Shown here: positions 35,330 through 44,358 of the stretch, piece by piece
Numbering within the stretch: position 1 is the stretch's first letter
How the letters are laid out: each line of letters opens with the position of its first letter
Translations under genes and position numbers: made by a program
From: G963422275 sp963422275
Lineage (GTDB): Bacteria > Pseudomonadota > Alphaproteobacteria > Rhodobacterales > Rhodobacteraceae
NCBI GenBank assembly: GCA_963422275.1
Contig: OY729418.1
Location: 2,666,001 to 2,730,000 of the forward strand
Length of the DNA stretch: 64,000 nucleotides
Reading direction: 5' to 3'
The notes under the pieces: model-generated
Told to the model about the DNA's origin: nothing
The model's database searches: none
What the model saw: the letters and a program-made list of their open reading frames with translations, nothing else

Positions 35330-36259
35330 CTACGCAAGCTCCCTCCTCCAAGGGGCATCTGCCCCAGAACGGGACGCGGTCACGGCGGCGACTCTCGCAC
35401 CAAACTCCAGAGCTGCGCGTAGATCGTCAGAACTCAGGCTTGCAATCTCGGATTTGCTCAAGATCTGGCGGCAGGAGAACTCGGCAATCACGCCGGCATT
35501 GAATGTGTCACCAGCCCCGACGGTGTCAACGACGGGCGTCGTCACGGCTGGCACCGAAATGATATGTTCCGCGGTATAGCCGATGGCGCCGACTTCCCCC
35601 TTCGTCATGATGACCAGACTAGTGCCATGCTCCTCGATAATTCGATGCGCAATGTCTTCCTCCGGCGACTTGGTGCCGTAAAGCCATTCCAAGTCCTGAT
35701 CCGAGAACTTCACGATGTCCGAAAGACCGATCATGCGGTCGATGCGCGCTCGGTACAAACCCTCGTCCTGCACGAAATTCGCCCGAACGTTAGGATCGAG
35801 CATGACCGTCCGGTTGGCACCCTCACGCATCAGCAGCTGCTCGTAAGTGGAACCGCAAGGTTCGCTAGCGAGGCTGATGCCCCCGAAGAAGAGCGACGTG
35901 ACCGACGCGGGGAAAACTTCGAACGAATCTATCGAGACGGTCCGTCCCGCCGAATTTTCATCAAGAAAGGTATAGCTTGCCTCTCCGTTTTCGATCTGGA
36001 CAAACGCCAAGGTGGTTGGTCGGTCCAGGATTGCCGAGTGCCCGGCTGAGACTCCACTCTCGCGCAGTGTCTTCTGCAGAATTTCTCCGAAAAAGTCTGA
36101 GGAAAGGCCGGATGCGAAGCCCGTTTCAATGCCTAGTCTTCCGAGCGCAACTGCGGTGTTTAACACTGCTCCCCCCGCATGCGGGGCAAAACTCGACAAT
36201 CCGCCTTCCGAGGTTACCGGAAGCATGTCGATAAGCGCTTCTCCGCAGCAAACGATCAC
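35330..36259 (-). CDS. PfkB-family carbohydrate kinase (fructokinase-like)
   Basis: A 309-residue ribokinase-fold sugar kinase. The N-terminal CCGEALIDMLPV, the glycine-rich APHAGGAVLNTAVALGRLG and the anion-hole/catalytic motif VVDTVGAGDTFNAGVIAEF are all intact. The overall pattern is closest to fructokinases of the PfkB family, which phosphorylate a sugar with ATP. Substrate cannot be fixed by reading. No ATG is available near the expected N-terminus. GTG 36259 gives MIVCCGEALID, the usual start; a GTG at 36337 is also in frame but adds 26 unusual residues. It lies downstream of the DUF2927 gene on the same strand, possibly co-transcribed. Confidence 0.85.
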   Translation of the reverse strand: MIVCCGEALIDMLPVTSEGGLSSFAPHAGGAVLNTAVALGRLGIETGFASGLSSDFFGEILQKTLRESGVSAGHSAILDRPTTLAFVQIENGEASYTFLDENSAGRTVSIDSFEVFPASVTSLFFGGISLASEPCGSTYEQLLMREGANRTVMLDPNVRANFVQDEGLYRARIDRMIGLSDIVKFSDQDLEWLYGTKSPEEDIAHRIIEEHGTSLVIMTKGEVGAIGYTAEHIISVPAVTTPVVDTVGAGDTFNAGVIAEFSCRQILSKSEIASLSSDDLRAALEFGARVAAVTASRSGADAPWRRELA

Positions 36260-36346
36260 TGGCTCTTGAACCCGCCAGTCGCAACGTTTCGATCCGAACC
36301 AAGTCTGGCCGTCAACGGATGTGCTGCCGGGGAGCACACAGGGCTG

Positions 36347-37294
36347 TCAGAAAGACCCGGATACCAGTTCATGGGCGATTTCCCTGATTATCGGGCGAGC
36401 GGCGGCCTTCGACGCGCCAGTCGGCAAGCGTGGGTCATACAGGATTTTCAGTAGCATCTCGTCGTGCCTTGTCAACAGCGCAAACTCCTCGTCATCGTTG
36501 AAGATCGAGGGCCTGGCGCCGGAATAGTCGTTGGTAAGCCCAAGGGCTTGCGCCATTTCCTCGTGAATGCAGGACAAGCGAGTCAGGTTCGGATGTTCGG
36601 ACTTGATCAGGACGAGAGCGGACTCGTAGTTGGATTGGGGGATCCGATAGTCCGAATACGCTAGGCAGAATGTCTGCAGAGAGCTGTTGAGCAGGTCGCG
36701 GGATATGCCTGGGGGAATGGTTGGCGCCAAAACGCGCAGCGCTGGCGCGAAAGTGCGCATTTCCTCGGAATTCATGATGATCACATGAAAATTGGGATCG
36801 CGTTCGGAAAGCGCGATGCTGTGCCCGGTCAGTCTTTGGAGCCTGTTCACGTAAGCTTCAATGGACTCGAGATCCTGAATCCTCCGCTTCTCGGATACGG
36901 AGTCGCCGAAGGTGACGAGAATTCGGACTGGCTTCGTCCAGCGTCGCAGAGTGGAGGCACGCCGACCGGGGCGGAAGCTTCCACGGCTCCGGACGAACTC
37001 GTTGTACATCGCGATATTCTCGAAGTTTCGCGTGAGGCTCTCAGCGCTCACCGCCTCATCGGGCGTGCCTCCGTCTGTTCGCAGAAATCCCTTGGCGAGC
37101 AGTCTGGATTGATAGTCCGCATAGTATCGCTCAACCTGCTTGCTCGTGAATTCCACGGACCTTGAACTGCCGACAGGCCATGTATTGCTTTCGGGCGAAC
37201 AACTGCAGAGAATGCCGAAAAAAGCGATTGCAGCCAGCTTTGGCAATCGCGCGGGTCGTGCCGTTATCGCGCTGCGAATGAGCCCAATTCTCAC
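36347..37294 (-). CDS. DUF2927 lipoprotein-like exported protein
   Basis: A 315-residue protein with an N-terminal hydrophobic stretch (KLAAIAFFGILCSCSP) and a possible lipobox cysteine near residue 32. The C-terminal half has the DUF2927 signature: LSCIHEEMAQALGLTNDYSG and IFNDDEEFALLTRHDEMLLK, including the HExxx...E pattern of a metalloprotease-like fold. DUF2927 proteins are common in alphaproteobacteria and have no established function. The GTG start overlaps the stop of the TerC gene by four bases (GTGA), so they form one transcription unit with rluB upstream. Confidence 0.85.
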   Translation of the reverse strand: MRIGLIRSAITARPARLPKLAAIAFFGILCSCSPESNTWPVGSSRSVEFTSKQVERYYADYQSRLLAKGFLRTDGGTPDEAVSAESLTRNFENIAMYNEFVRSRGSFRPGRRASTLRRWTKPVRILVTFGDSVSEKRRIQDLESIEAYVNRLQRLTGHSIALSERDPNFHVIIMNSEEMRTFAPALRVLAPTIPPGISRDLLNSSLQTFCLAYSDYRIPQSNYESALVLIKSEHPNLTRLSCIHEEMAQALGLTNDYSGARPSIFNDDEEFALLTRHDEMLLKILYDPRLPTGASKAAARPIIREIAHELVSGSF

Positions 37295-38094
37295 CCTTTG
37301 GCCCTCGCAAACTGCCGCTGGTACGCCGATTGAAGAATCTCGACAACAAATAAAACTATGGTGGAAAAATAGAAAGTGGTTTTGGACATCGGCAGCAACT
37401 CGTGACCGAAGATTCTGATCTGCAGCGACTCGTCGTGCATTGCATGTGCTGCTGCAGGACCTGCCTCGCCGAGCAATACCACCCCGACGATGAGAAGGAT
37501 AAAGAGCCCAAGCACCTCGTAGGCACGGTTCTTCTTGAGAAACTCAGTGACTCCATCCGCCAGCGCGAGCATCGCAACGCCTGAAAATACAATGGCCGCA
37601 GCTAGTACCCAGAACACGTTCGTGACGGCCAGTGCCGAAAGGATGGAGTCGAAACTAAAGATCAGGTTCATTGTGACAATGAACATGACAACCTGAAGAG
37701 CCGATTTCGACTTCCGACTCTCGTGTTTGGAATCGTGCTGATCAAGGAGAAGCATGTGCGAGATCTCCTTTACGGCGGTGAAGATTATGAAAATGCCCCC
37801 GAAGAGAAACACGACTGTTGAGAAGTTCACGCCGCCCTCGATAATTCCCGGAAAGTGGAGGATGAAGAACGGGTTCTTCAGGCTGTCAATCAGCTCGATC
37901 ATGATAAAGAGAAGCACAATGCGCAACGCGACGGCAAGCAAGATCCCGTTACGGCGAACAGAGCGTTGCAGCTTTGCCGGTGCGCGCTGCGATTCAATTG
38001 AGATGTAGAGCAGGTTGTCGAACCCCAGCACTGCCTGCAAGAAGCACAGCATCAGTAGGTTGACCAAATTTTCAAGCGTCAGTAGGTCTGCCAT
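37291..38094 (-). CDS. TerC-family integral membrane protein
   Basis: A 267-residue membrane protein with about seven to eight hydrophobic segments. Signatures are FLQAVLGFDNLLYISI near the N-terminus and NLIFSFDSILSALAVT in the middle, each holding the acidic residue (FDN and FDS) conserved in TerC transporters. TerC proteins are linked to manganese or other metal handling in several bacteria. That role is established for some family members and inferred here. The start lies 23 bp inside the end of rluB, so the two are coupled. Confidence 0.9.
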   Translation of the reverse strand: MADLLTLENLVNLLMLCFLQAVLGFDNLLYISIESQRAPAKLQRSVRRNGILLAVALRIVLLFIMIELIDSLKNPFFILHFPGIIEGGVNFSTVVFLFGGIFIIFTAVKEISHMLLLDQHDSKHESRKSKSALQVVMFIVTMNLIFSFDSILSALAVTNVFWVLAAAIVFSGVAMLALADGVTEFLKKNRAYEVLGLFILLIVGVVLLGEAGPAAAHAMHDESLQIRIFGHELLPMSKTTFYFSTIVLFVVEILQSAYQRQFARAKG

Positions 38095-38929
38095 TTGTCC
38101 GTCCAGTTTTAATTTTCCGCCTTTGCGTCGAGTCCGGTGGAATCGACAGGGCTGCTCGCTCTGGACGCCCTGAAGTTGCTCCGGTGACGCTCAGGTTTTC
38201 AAGGTTGCCGATCTGATCTCGCAAAACCCTTCGTTGGATCTCTTCAACCTCTCCAAGTCTGAGACTGCCCAGTGCAAATGGACCGAAGGATAAGCGAATC
38301 AACCTGTTCACCTTCAACCCGACCGATTCCATTGCTCGCCTGACTTCGCGATACCTGCCTTGGCGCAGACCGACTGTCAGCCAGGCATTCGCGCCAAGCT
38401 GCCGGTCAAGCGTGACTTCCATTCGGCCCAACTGTTCTGTTCCGATGGTGACCCCGCGCCTCAATCTGTTTAACGTGCGTTCTTCGGGCCTGCCAAGCAC
38501 TCGAACTCGATATCGACGCAGCCAACCCGTCGACGGATGTTCCAGCCATCGCTTCAGATCGCCTGCGTTTGTAAGCAACAGCAATCCTTCGGAACTCATG
38601 TCCAGACGTCCAACTGGCATGACTCGCGGCATGTTGGCGGGAAGCTTGTCGAATACCGTCTCCCGGCCTCTCTCGTCCCGCATCGTCGTCACTACTCCGG
38701 CAGGCTTGTGATATCGCCAAAGCCTGCGAGGACCCGCCTTCGGAAGCGGCATTTCATCGACGAGAATCCTGTCGCGACCATGCACGTTCAGCGCTGGCGA
38801 CGTGACTGTTTGGCCATTGACCGATATGCGTCCGTCGGCGATCATTCTCTCCGCCTCACGGCGGGACGCGACACCAGCTCGAGACAGTGCTTTGGCGATT
38901 CGTTGACCTTTTTCGGGGCATGCTGTCAT
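38072..38929 (-). CDS. rluB: 23S rRNA pseudouridine synthase, RsuA/RluB type
   Basis: A 285-residue enzyme. The N-terminal S4 RNA-binding domain reads QRIAKALSRAGVASRREAER and MIADGRISVNGQ. The catalytic domain has MPVGRLDMSSEGLLLLTNAG, which holds the catalytic aspartate in GRLD, and LRQGRYREVRRAMESVGLKV. A basic tail of about 40 residues follows. The family modifies U2605 of 23S rRNA (RluB) or close sites; RluB is the best fit among RsuA-family members, but RluE or RluF-like specificity cannot be excluded. It is divergent from tadA, a gene pair common in alphaproteobacteria. Confidence 0.88.
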   Translation of the reverse strand: MTACPEKGQRIAKALSRAGVASRREAERMIADGRISVNGQTVTSPALNVHGRDRILVDEMPLPKAGPRRLWRYHKPAGVVTTMRDERGRETVFDKLPANMPRVMPVGRLDMSSEGLLLLTNAGDLKRWLEHPSTGWLRRYRVRVLGRPEERTLNRLRRGVTIGTEQLGRMEVTLDRQLGANAWLTVGLRQGRYREVRRAMESVGLKVNRLIRLSFGPFALGSLRLGEVEEIQRRVLRDQIGNLENLSVTGATSGRPERAALSIPPDSTQRRKIKTGRTNGRPTDA

Positions 38930-39136
38930 GCTCAACAAAATACAGGTCGGCCATGAGGTTCGCCACCCTGTTTATCGAGCGCTAGGATCAGCTGGTGGCA
39001 CTCCTCGACAGTGCTGTCTCGTGCGCGTGTAAATCTGCAAATCCCCTTGACCCCAAGCCTCTGTCAGGTGCAGTCTGAATTCCAGTGCCGGATATTGAGC
39101 GGGCTTCGGGGGATGGGCAAAGTTTAGGCGGAGAAT

Positions 39137-39628
39137 GTGCAAAACGAATTTTTTAGAGGTTACATGCAGGATGCGCTTGCTGCTGCCCGGGAGGCGGGGA
39201 GGCGTGGCGAGACTCCAGTGGGAGCTGCAGTGTCGTCGCCTGACGGCAAGCTGATTTCGGTGACTGGCAACAGAGTTCGGGAATTGCGGGATCCGACTGC
39301 TCATGCCGAAGTTCTTGCGTTGCGCGAAGCCTGCCAAGCGATCGGTTCGGAGCGCCTTGCCGGATACAACTTGTTCGTGACGCTCGAGCCTTGTCCCATG
39401 TGCGCCTCTGCAATTTCGCAGGCCAGGATTGCGCGGCTGTATTTTGGTGCCAACGACCCCAAGTCGGGTGGAGTGGAGCATGGGGCGAAAGTGTTCATTC
39501 ATCCTCAGTGCCATCATTCTCCAGAGGTTTACGGTGGGATAGAAGAACTTGCTTCGAGTCGTTTGCTGACCGAATTCTTCTCCAAACTCCGCCTGCGTGG
39601 CAGCAGCAAGAATCAATCCTGTTCATGA
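39137..39628 (+). CDS. tadA: tRNA-specific adenosine deaminase
   Basis: A 163-residue zinc deaminase that converts A34 to inosine in tRNA-Arg(ACG). The HAE motif (TAHAEVLALREA, residues about 56-58) and PCPMCASAIS (residues about 85-89) supply the zinc ligands and proton-shuttle glutamate. FGANDPKSGGVEHGAKVF is a TadA-type loop. GTG 39137 is chosen because GGCGGAG lies at a good distance upstream and because starting at the later ATG would drop the first helix. Length is normal for TadA. Confidence 0.93.
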   Translation: MQNEFFRGYMQDALAAAREAGRRGETPVGAAVSSPDGKLISVTGNRVRELRDPTAHAEVLALREACQAIGSERLAGYNLFVTLEPCPMCASAISQARIARLYFGANDPKSGGVEHGAKVFIHPQCHHSPEVYGGIEELASSRLLTEFFSKLRLRGSSKNQSCS

Positions 39629-39811
39629 GTCGAAATTCCGTTGGTCATTCCCGCCGCAATGCGAGGGACTGAGTTGACCTTGGGCGAGATACACGATTTC
39701 GCCGGCAAGCCGGCGGTGTATGTCATCGAAAAGCGCGATTGGGACGCGTGATTTTTCAGGCTCCGATCGGTGACGGCCGGAGCCGCAACTTGGAGGATGA
39801 AGAGATTTTGA
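39629..39811. other. Short gap with a possible 30-residue frame
   Basis: A small plus-strand frame (39659-39751) reads MRGTELTLGEIHDFAGKPAV and ends EKRDWDA. It has no clear ribosome-binding site and no recognised relatives. I record it only as possible. Confidence 0.2.
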
Positions 39812-39991
39812 ATGGCCTACCCGTATAGCCCCGCGCTGACCCTTGTTTTTTTGCTTTGTGTACTGGCCTATATCGTTTGGTTCGTCCCGGAGGTGCGGGG
39901 TTGGAGTTTCAGGCGCTTGTTTTGCGGCGGGTGTCTTTTCGCGGCGGCCGTTATTTTTCTGGCAAGCGTTTACGAGAATTTGCCGGGTTGA
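39812..39991 (+). CDS. Small two-segment membrane protein
   Basis: A 59-residue frame with two hydrophobic stretches: PALTLVFLLCVLAYIVWFV and LFCGGCLFAAAVIFLASVY, separated by a short charged turn (PEVRGWSFRR). This regular hairpin layout is typical of real small membrane proteins and not of random frames. GGAGGA lies upstream, somewhat distant (about 14 bp). I do not recognise a family. It stands alone between tadA and IS-derived DNA. Confidence 0.5.
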   Translation: MAYPYSPALTLVFLLCVLAYIVWFVPEVRGWSFRRLFCGGCLFAAAVIFLASVYENLPG

Positions 39992-40107
39992 AGCGAACGC
40001 GAGGGCTTGAGATTCCCGCGTCTATCGATGGCGACGATACTGACGAGCAAATCTTCGATTAGCCATCGAAAGGGATAAGACTATGAGAAAACTCAGTGCA
40101 GATACCA

Positions 40108-41563
40108 GACCGTTGCGAAAGCGGGCATTTCGCTCAGCATTTCGGTTTCCGGAGCCGGCTGGGCATCTGGCGGGTGCCGATGGGTGGCTAGGGATGCCTG
40201 CCGGCGGCGGGTACGGGACAGAATCCACTCCACCACCGGGCTGTCGCGAAACGGCATAAATTCGAGACGCACCGTCGCGCACACTCAAGCTTGCGGTCCT
40301 AAAGGGGCACTGCCTCGGGAGAAGCGCTTGGATCGTCGGATCGACATCGTAGCTGCGTGCTCCGCGAGTGCAGCGAAGCTTGGAATTGCAGGTATGCGCG
40401 AATGCCTCCTTGCCCTGACGGGGGTGATGGGAGGGGAGTCTCCCCTGCCAGCTTTCCTCGAAAAGTCCGCTTGGCAACATGGGCACCCTTTCAGGCTTTC
40501 TGATCGAGGATCGAACTAGATGGAAACGGCCGCTCGGACATGATAACATGACCGATCAGCTAAACAGGGGAACTGCTGACCGCTCATGACCGATGCATTC
40601 ACCCAATCGACCGCCCTGATCGGCTCGTTCGGCTCGACCTTCCGGCAGATAAGGGTGCCGCCGGACGCAGTTCCCGATATGGCCGCGCGGATTGACTGGA
40701 ATGCGCTAGGTCGACGGGTGATCGTCGATCCGGTTCAGGGGTTGATCGCGTGGATGGCGCCAAGTTCGCCCCATGAGACCTTTGCCCGCAACGCCGACAA
40801 GGTCGCCGAGGGTGCCGGTGCGCTGCTCGGCCTTCGCGTCAAGGCACTGGGCGGAACACGCTGGAAGCAAAGACCGGAAGATCCGCCAAATACCGGCATA
40901 GAGCCGGACGCCTGCTTCTATGTTGGGCTGTCCGCTGAAGGCTGGTACCAGGCCTTGAAGGCTGGCGGCACCGATGCCGCGTTAGTGTTCGAGGCCGGGA
41001 CGCCGCCCGATCTCGTCGTCGAGATCGAATGGACGCAGATCGACCGGGACAAGGCGGTGCGCTACGCCGAACTCGGGGCGACGGAACTCTGGCGTGCCGA
41101 GCGGTCCGGCGACAGCGTCGCCGTCGACATCCTCGACCTGCAGGCCACCGGCGGGCCGGCACCGTCCGCGACTGGATCGATGCTCTTCCCAGGGATCGAC
41201 GCATGCAATCTGCCGAGATTGCTAGAACTTGCCAATCAGGGTGAGTTCCGCGAAATGGAGACTTTGCTCGGGAAGTGGCTGTCTCCTCCAGAGCGCGACC
41301 TCGCGCCGAAGGCTTCCCCTTTTCGTCCTGATCGCTGATCGCCCATCCCTTCCTCCGGGACCGCATCTGGAACCATTCCGTTGCAAAAACTTGATCTCCT
41401 TGCCGTGATCGGTCGCGCGACGCACCAGAATCCGCTCCATGCGCTCGGCAACCACCGCCATTAAGATATCCATCCGGCTCTTCCTCAATTCAAGGTCAGA
41501 ACACCCACTCGTGCACATCCCGGTGGAACACGTCCATGACCGGGGACGCATTTCGCAACAGTC
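40108..41563. mobile_element. IS5-type ends (copies c and d) bracketing a Uma2 gene
   Basis: The left end, from 40108, is GACCGTTGCGAAAGCGGGCA. The right end, finishing at 41563, is the inverse of GACTGTTGCGAAATGCG. Inside each end are short relics of the same IS5-type transposase (minus strand VRLEFMPFRDSPV near 40270; MDILMAVVAERMERI near 41474). The Uma2 gene occupies the middle. This could be one element whose transposase was replaced by cargo, or two separate relics. No clear target duplication is visible. Confidence 0.45.
40586..41338 (+). CDS. Uma2-family (DUF820) PD-(D/E)XK protein, paralogue 2
   Basis: A 250-residue paralogue of the protein at 33567-34268. It contains GIEPDACFYVG and PPDLVVEIEWTQIDRDKAVR, the acidic and lysine residues of the restriction-fold core, and the same GSFGSTFRQIRVPPDAVPDM N-terminus. 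The C-terminus adds a short basic tail. Both copies are intact while their surroundings are decayed, which suggests either recent arrival or retained selection. It lies between inverted IS5-type ends, so transfer by a mobile element is plausible. Confidence 0.87.
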   Translation: MTDAFTQSTALIGSFGSTFRQIRVPPDAVPDMAARIDWNALGRRVIVDPVQGLIAWMAPSSPHETFARNADKVAEGAGALLGLRVKALGGTRWKQRPEDPPNTGIEPDACFYVGLSAEGWYQALKAGGTDAALVFEAGTPPDLVVEIEWTQIDRDKAVRYAELGATELWRAERSGDSVAVDILDLQATGGPAPSATGSMLFPGIDACNLPRLLELANQGEFREMETLLGKWLSPPERDLAPKASPFRPDR

Positions 41564-41765
41564 TTGTTGCCTGATTCGGGTCTCTTGGCAGAGAGATTGC
41601 CGGATGGTCTGCGGGAAATTTCGCGCTGCGCGACGCATTCGGCGTTTGAGAACTGGAAATCTCTTGTTGATGGTGTATTGAATCCGCATTGGCAAACTGC
41701 CCCTTGGTCAGCGGTTGTCTTGGCTGGCCGAACCTTCAGAATTACAGCAGGCGAGACCGAAGCGG

Positions 41766-42449
41766 ATGTACAACTGGACAAGGTACGTTGACGGCTACTG
41801 TGAAAGGGTGGAGCCAGGGTTTTGGGGCGAGCCGCTGAATGCAGTCACCAACCTCGCCTTTCTTGCCGCGGCATTTATTGTCTGGAATCGGGCGGCTGGT
41901 CGCGGCAATGCAATCATTCGCGTTCTGGCGGTCATTCTTGCGCTGGTAGGTATCGGATCGCTCCTGTTTCATACGTTTGCGACCGCTTGGTCCGGCACGC
42001 TGGACGTTTTTTTCATTGCCGTTTTTGTCCTTGTCTATCTCTTTGCTGCCAATAGGCATTATCTCGGAATGCCGGTAATTTTCGCGCTTGGGGCGACAGC
42101 GCTGTTTTTTCCGTACGCTGGTGCGGCGACTTGGTCGATTCACAAGATTATTCCTTCCCTTGGCGCTAATGCGGCCTATCTGAGCATTGCGCTCTTGATA
42201 CTGGTCTACTCGGCTATGCTTTGGAGACGCTTGCCAGACGTGTCGCGGGGACTCGCGGTCGGGGGATCGTTGCTGTGCGTATCGATTGCATTCAGAGCGA
42301 TCGACGAACCGTTATGCGCAATCAACCCGCTGGGCACTCACATGATCTGGCATATTTTGAATGGCTTCATCTTGGCATACATGGCAACGGTTCTGCAAAG
42401 ACGGCTGGAGGCTGCCGAAGCCGCATCCTGCTCGGGAAATCAAGACTAG
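41766..42449 (+). CDS. Ceramidase-domain integral membrane protein
   Basis: A 227-residue protein with about seven membrane segments. The N-terminal YCERVEPGFWGEPLNAVTNL is the hallmark of the alkaline ceramidase family (Ceramidase superfamily). Conserved histidines occur in SLLFHTFAT and near the C-terminus in GTHMIWHILNGFILAYM, the sites that bind zinc in characterised relatives. ATG 41766 starts at MYNWTRYVDGYCE. It lies 12 bp before gatC on the same strand and could be co-transcribed with it. The bacterial function, whether lipid hydrolysis or something else, is not established. Confidence 0.87.
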   Translation: MYNWTRYVDGYCERVEPGFWGEPLNAVTNLAFLAAAFIVWNRAAGRGNAIIRVLAVILALVGIGSLLFHTFATAWSGTLDVFFIAVFVLVYLFAANRHYLGMPVIFALGATALFFPYAGAATWSIHKIIPSLGANAAYLSIALLILVYSAMLWRRLPDVSRGLAVGGSLLCVSIAFRAIDEPLCAINPLGTHMIWHILNGFILAYMATVLQRRLEAAEAASCSGNQD

Positions 42450-42461
42450 GGAGTTCACGCC

Positions 42462-42749
42462 ATGTCGATTGGCAACGAAGAAGCGCGAAAAGTTGCGCGT
42501 TTGGCTCGGATCAAGGTGAACGAGGAGGAACTCGACGGGATAGCAAGAGAGCTGTCGGCTATTATCGGCTTCATGGAACAGCTGAACGAGGTGGACATCG
42601 AGGGAGTCGAACCAATGTCGTCGGTCACTCCGATGCGGCTGAAACGTCGAGAGGACAAGGTCAAGACCGGCGGATGTCAGGACAGGATTCTCTCGAACGC
42701 TCCGAAGGCGCACCAAGGATTCTTTGCCGTCCCCAAGGTAGTGGAGTGA
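42462..42749 (+). CDS. gatC: Asp-tRNA(Asn)/Glu-tRNA(Gln) amidotransferase subunit C
   Basis: A 95-residue GatC of usual size. Signatures are EEARKVARLARIKVNEEELD, LSAIIGFMEQLNEVDIEGVE and PMSSVTPMRLKRREDKV, then a C-terminal SNAPKAHQGFFAVPKVVE. GatC holds GatA and GatB together in the complex that amidates mischarged tRNAs. Only 3 bp separate it from gatA. gatB is not in the window. Confidence 0.95.
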   Translation: MSIGNEEARKVARLARIKVNEEELDGIARELSAIIGFMEQLNEVDIEGVEPMSSVTPMRLKRREDKVKTGGCQDRILSNAPKAHQGFFAVPKVVE

Positions 42750-42752
42750 CAG

Positions 42753-44261
42753 ATGGAGCTTTCCGAGTTGGAGGTCTCCGAGGCGCGCGATCACCTTCGC
42801 AACAGGAGTTTAACCTCTGTGGAACTGACGGAGGCGTGCCTGCGCGAGATTGACGAAGCCGAAGCGTTGAACACGTTTTGCTACAAGTCGACGGATTTGG
42901 CCATGGATAGGGCAAGGGCCGCTGACGAGAGGCTGGCGAATGGCGACTCATCGCCAATGTGCGGCATACCGATAGGGATCAAGGACCTGTTCTGCACCAA
43001 GGACGCTCCAACGCAGGCGGCCTCCAAAATTCTGGAGGGGTTTCGTTCAGAATATGAATCGACGGTCACCAGGAACCTGCAGGACAAGGGCGCGGTGATG
43101 CTCGGCAAACTGAACATGGACGAGTTCGCAATGGGCTCGTCGACAGAGCATTCGGTTTACGGACCTACAGTAAATCCTTGGCTTTCTAACGGATCGAGCG
43201 AGCGCCGCTCGCCCGGAGGCTCGTCCGGAGGCTCGGCGGCAGCTGTTGCTGCAGGCCTCTGCCTTGGTGCGACGGGAACAGACACCGGCGGATCAATCCG
43301 GCAGCCAGCGGCATTCACGGGAATCGTTGGCATGAAGCCCACATACGGTCGATGCTCGCGCTGGGGAATAGTCGCATTCGCGTCTTCGCTCGATCAGGCC
43401 GGTCCGATGACCAGAACCGTGAGGGACGCGGCAATTATGCTCGGGGCAATGGCGGGCCACGATCTCAAGGACTCAACATCAGCGGACTTGCCGGTGCCAG
43501 ACTTCGAAGCGGCTCTCGGGAAAACTGTCAGGGGGAAAAAGATAGGGATCCCGCGAGAGTATCGAATGGACGGGATGCCGTCGGAAATTGAATCGGTCTG
43601 GTCTGAAGGATCCGCTATTTTTCGTGAATCTGGAGCGGAAATCGTCGACATCTCGCTTCCCCACACAAAGTACGCGCTTCCGGCATACTATGTGCTCGCT
43701 CCGGCCGAGGCGTCCTCGAATCTCGCACGATATGATGGCGTTCGATACGGCTACCGTGCAAGGCTGCAAGAGGGCGACGGGATCATCGACATGTACGAGC
43801 GCACGAGGGCGAAGGGGTTCGGCTCGGAAGTGAAGCGGCGGGTGATGATCGGTGCGTACGTGCTGTCTCAAGGATTCTATGAAGCCTACTACAGACGCGC
43901 TCAACGGGTTCGAACGTTGATCCGCCGAGATTTCGAGAATGCCTTTTCTGCTGGTGTGGATGTAATCCTGACGCCCGCAACGCCGTCTTCAGCGTTTCGC
44001 ATTGGGGAAATCGGAGATGACGACCCGATCAGGATGTACTTGAACGATGTGTTCACGGTGACGGTCAATCTCGCCGGGCTTCCGGGCATTGCGGTTCCTG
44101 CAGGCTTGGACGGGTCCGGCCTTCCGCTCGGATTGCAGCTGATCGGCCAACCTTGGGAAGAGGGTGACTTGCTAAATTGCGCACATGCTCTGGAAAAGGC
44201 CTTGGGATTTGATCGCAAGCCCTGCAAATGGTGGAAATCCGGGACGGCCAAGCGAGCATGA
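42753..44261 (+). CDS. gatA: Asp-tRNA(Asn)/Glu-tRNA(Gln) amidotransferase subunit A
   Basis: A 502-residue amidase-signature enzyme that releases ammonia from glutamine for tRNA amidation. The catalytic lysine is in GIPIGIKDLFCTKDAPT (about residue 76). The glycine/serine-rich GGSSGGSAAAVAAGLC and GATGTDTGGSIRQPAAFTGI supply the cis- and nucleophilic serines. GLPGIAVPAGLDGSGLPLGL is a C-terminal family block. GatA is normally followed by gatB in many bacteria. Here a lipoprotein and an amidase follow instead. Confidence 0.96.
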   Translation: MELSELEVSEARDHLRNRSLTSVELTEACLREIDEAEALNTFCYKSTDLAMDRARAADERLANGDSSPMCGIPIGIKDLFCTKDAPTQAASKILEGFRSEYESTVTRNLQDKGAVMLGKLNMDEFAMGSSTEHSVYGPTVNPWLSNGSSERRSPGGSSGGSAAAVAAGLCLGATGTDTGGSIRQPAAFTGIVGMKPTYGRCSRWGIVAFASSLDQAGPMTRTVRDAAIMLGAMAGHDLKDSTSADLPVPDFEAALGKTVRGKKIGIPREYRMDGMPSEIESVWSEGSAIFRESGAEIVDISLPHTKYALPAYYVLAPAEASSNLARYDGVRYGYRARLQEGDGIIDMYERTRAKGFGSEVKRRVMIGAYVLSQGFYEAYYRRAQRVRTLIRRDFENAFSAGVDVILTPATPSSAFRIGEIGDDDPIRMYLNDVFTVTVNLAGLPGIAVPAGLDGSGLPLGLQLIGQPWEEGDLLNCAHALEKALGFDRKPCKWWKSGTAKRA

Positions 44262-44358
44262 TACAACGCTTTCGCGCGTTCATTTTCCAGGGTCTCCTTG
44301 AATCTGCGCGGAATGCCCGATATAAACGGTAAAGGTGCAGACCATTCCAGGCGCGATA

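Noticed and set aside
40184..40549. Frames on both strands between 40184 and 40549
   Set aside because: They fall within IS-derived sequence (relic copy c) and do not form a continuous conserved protein.
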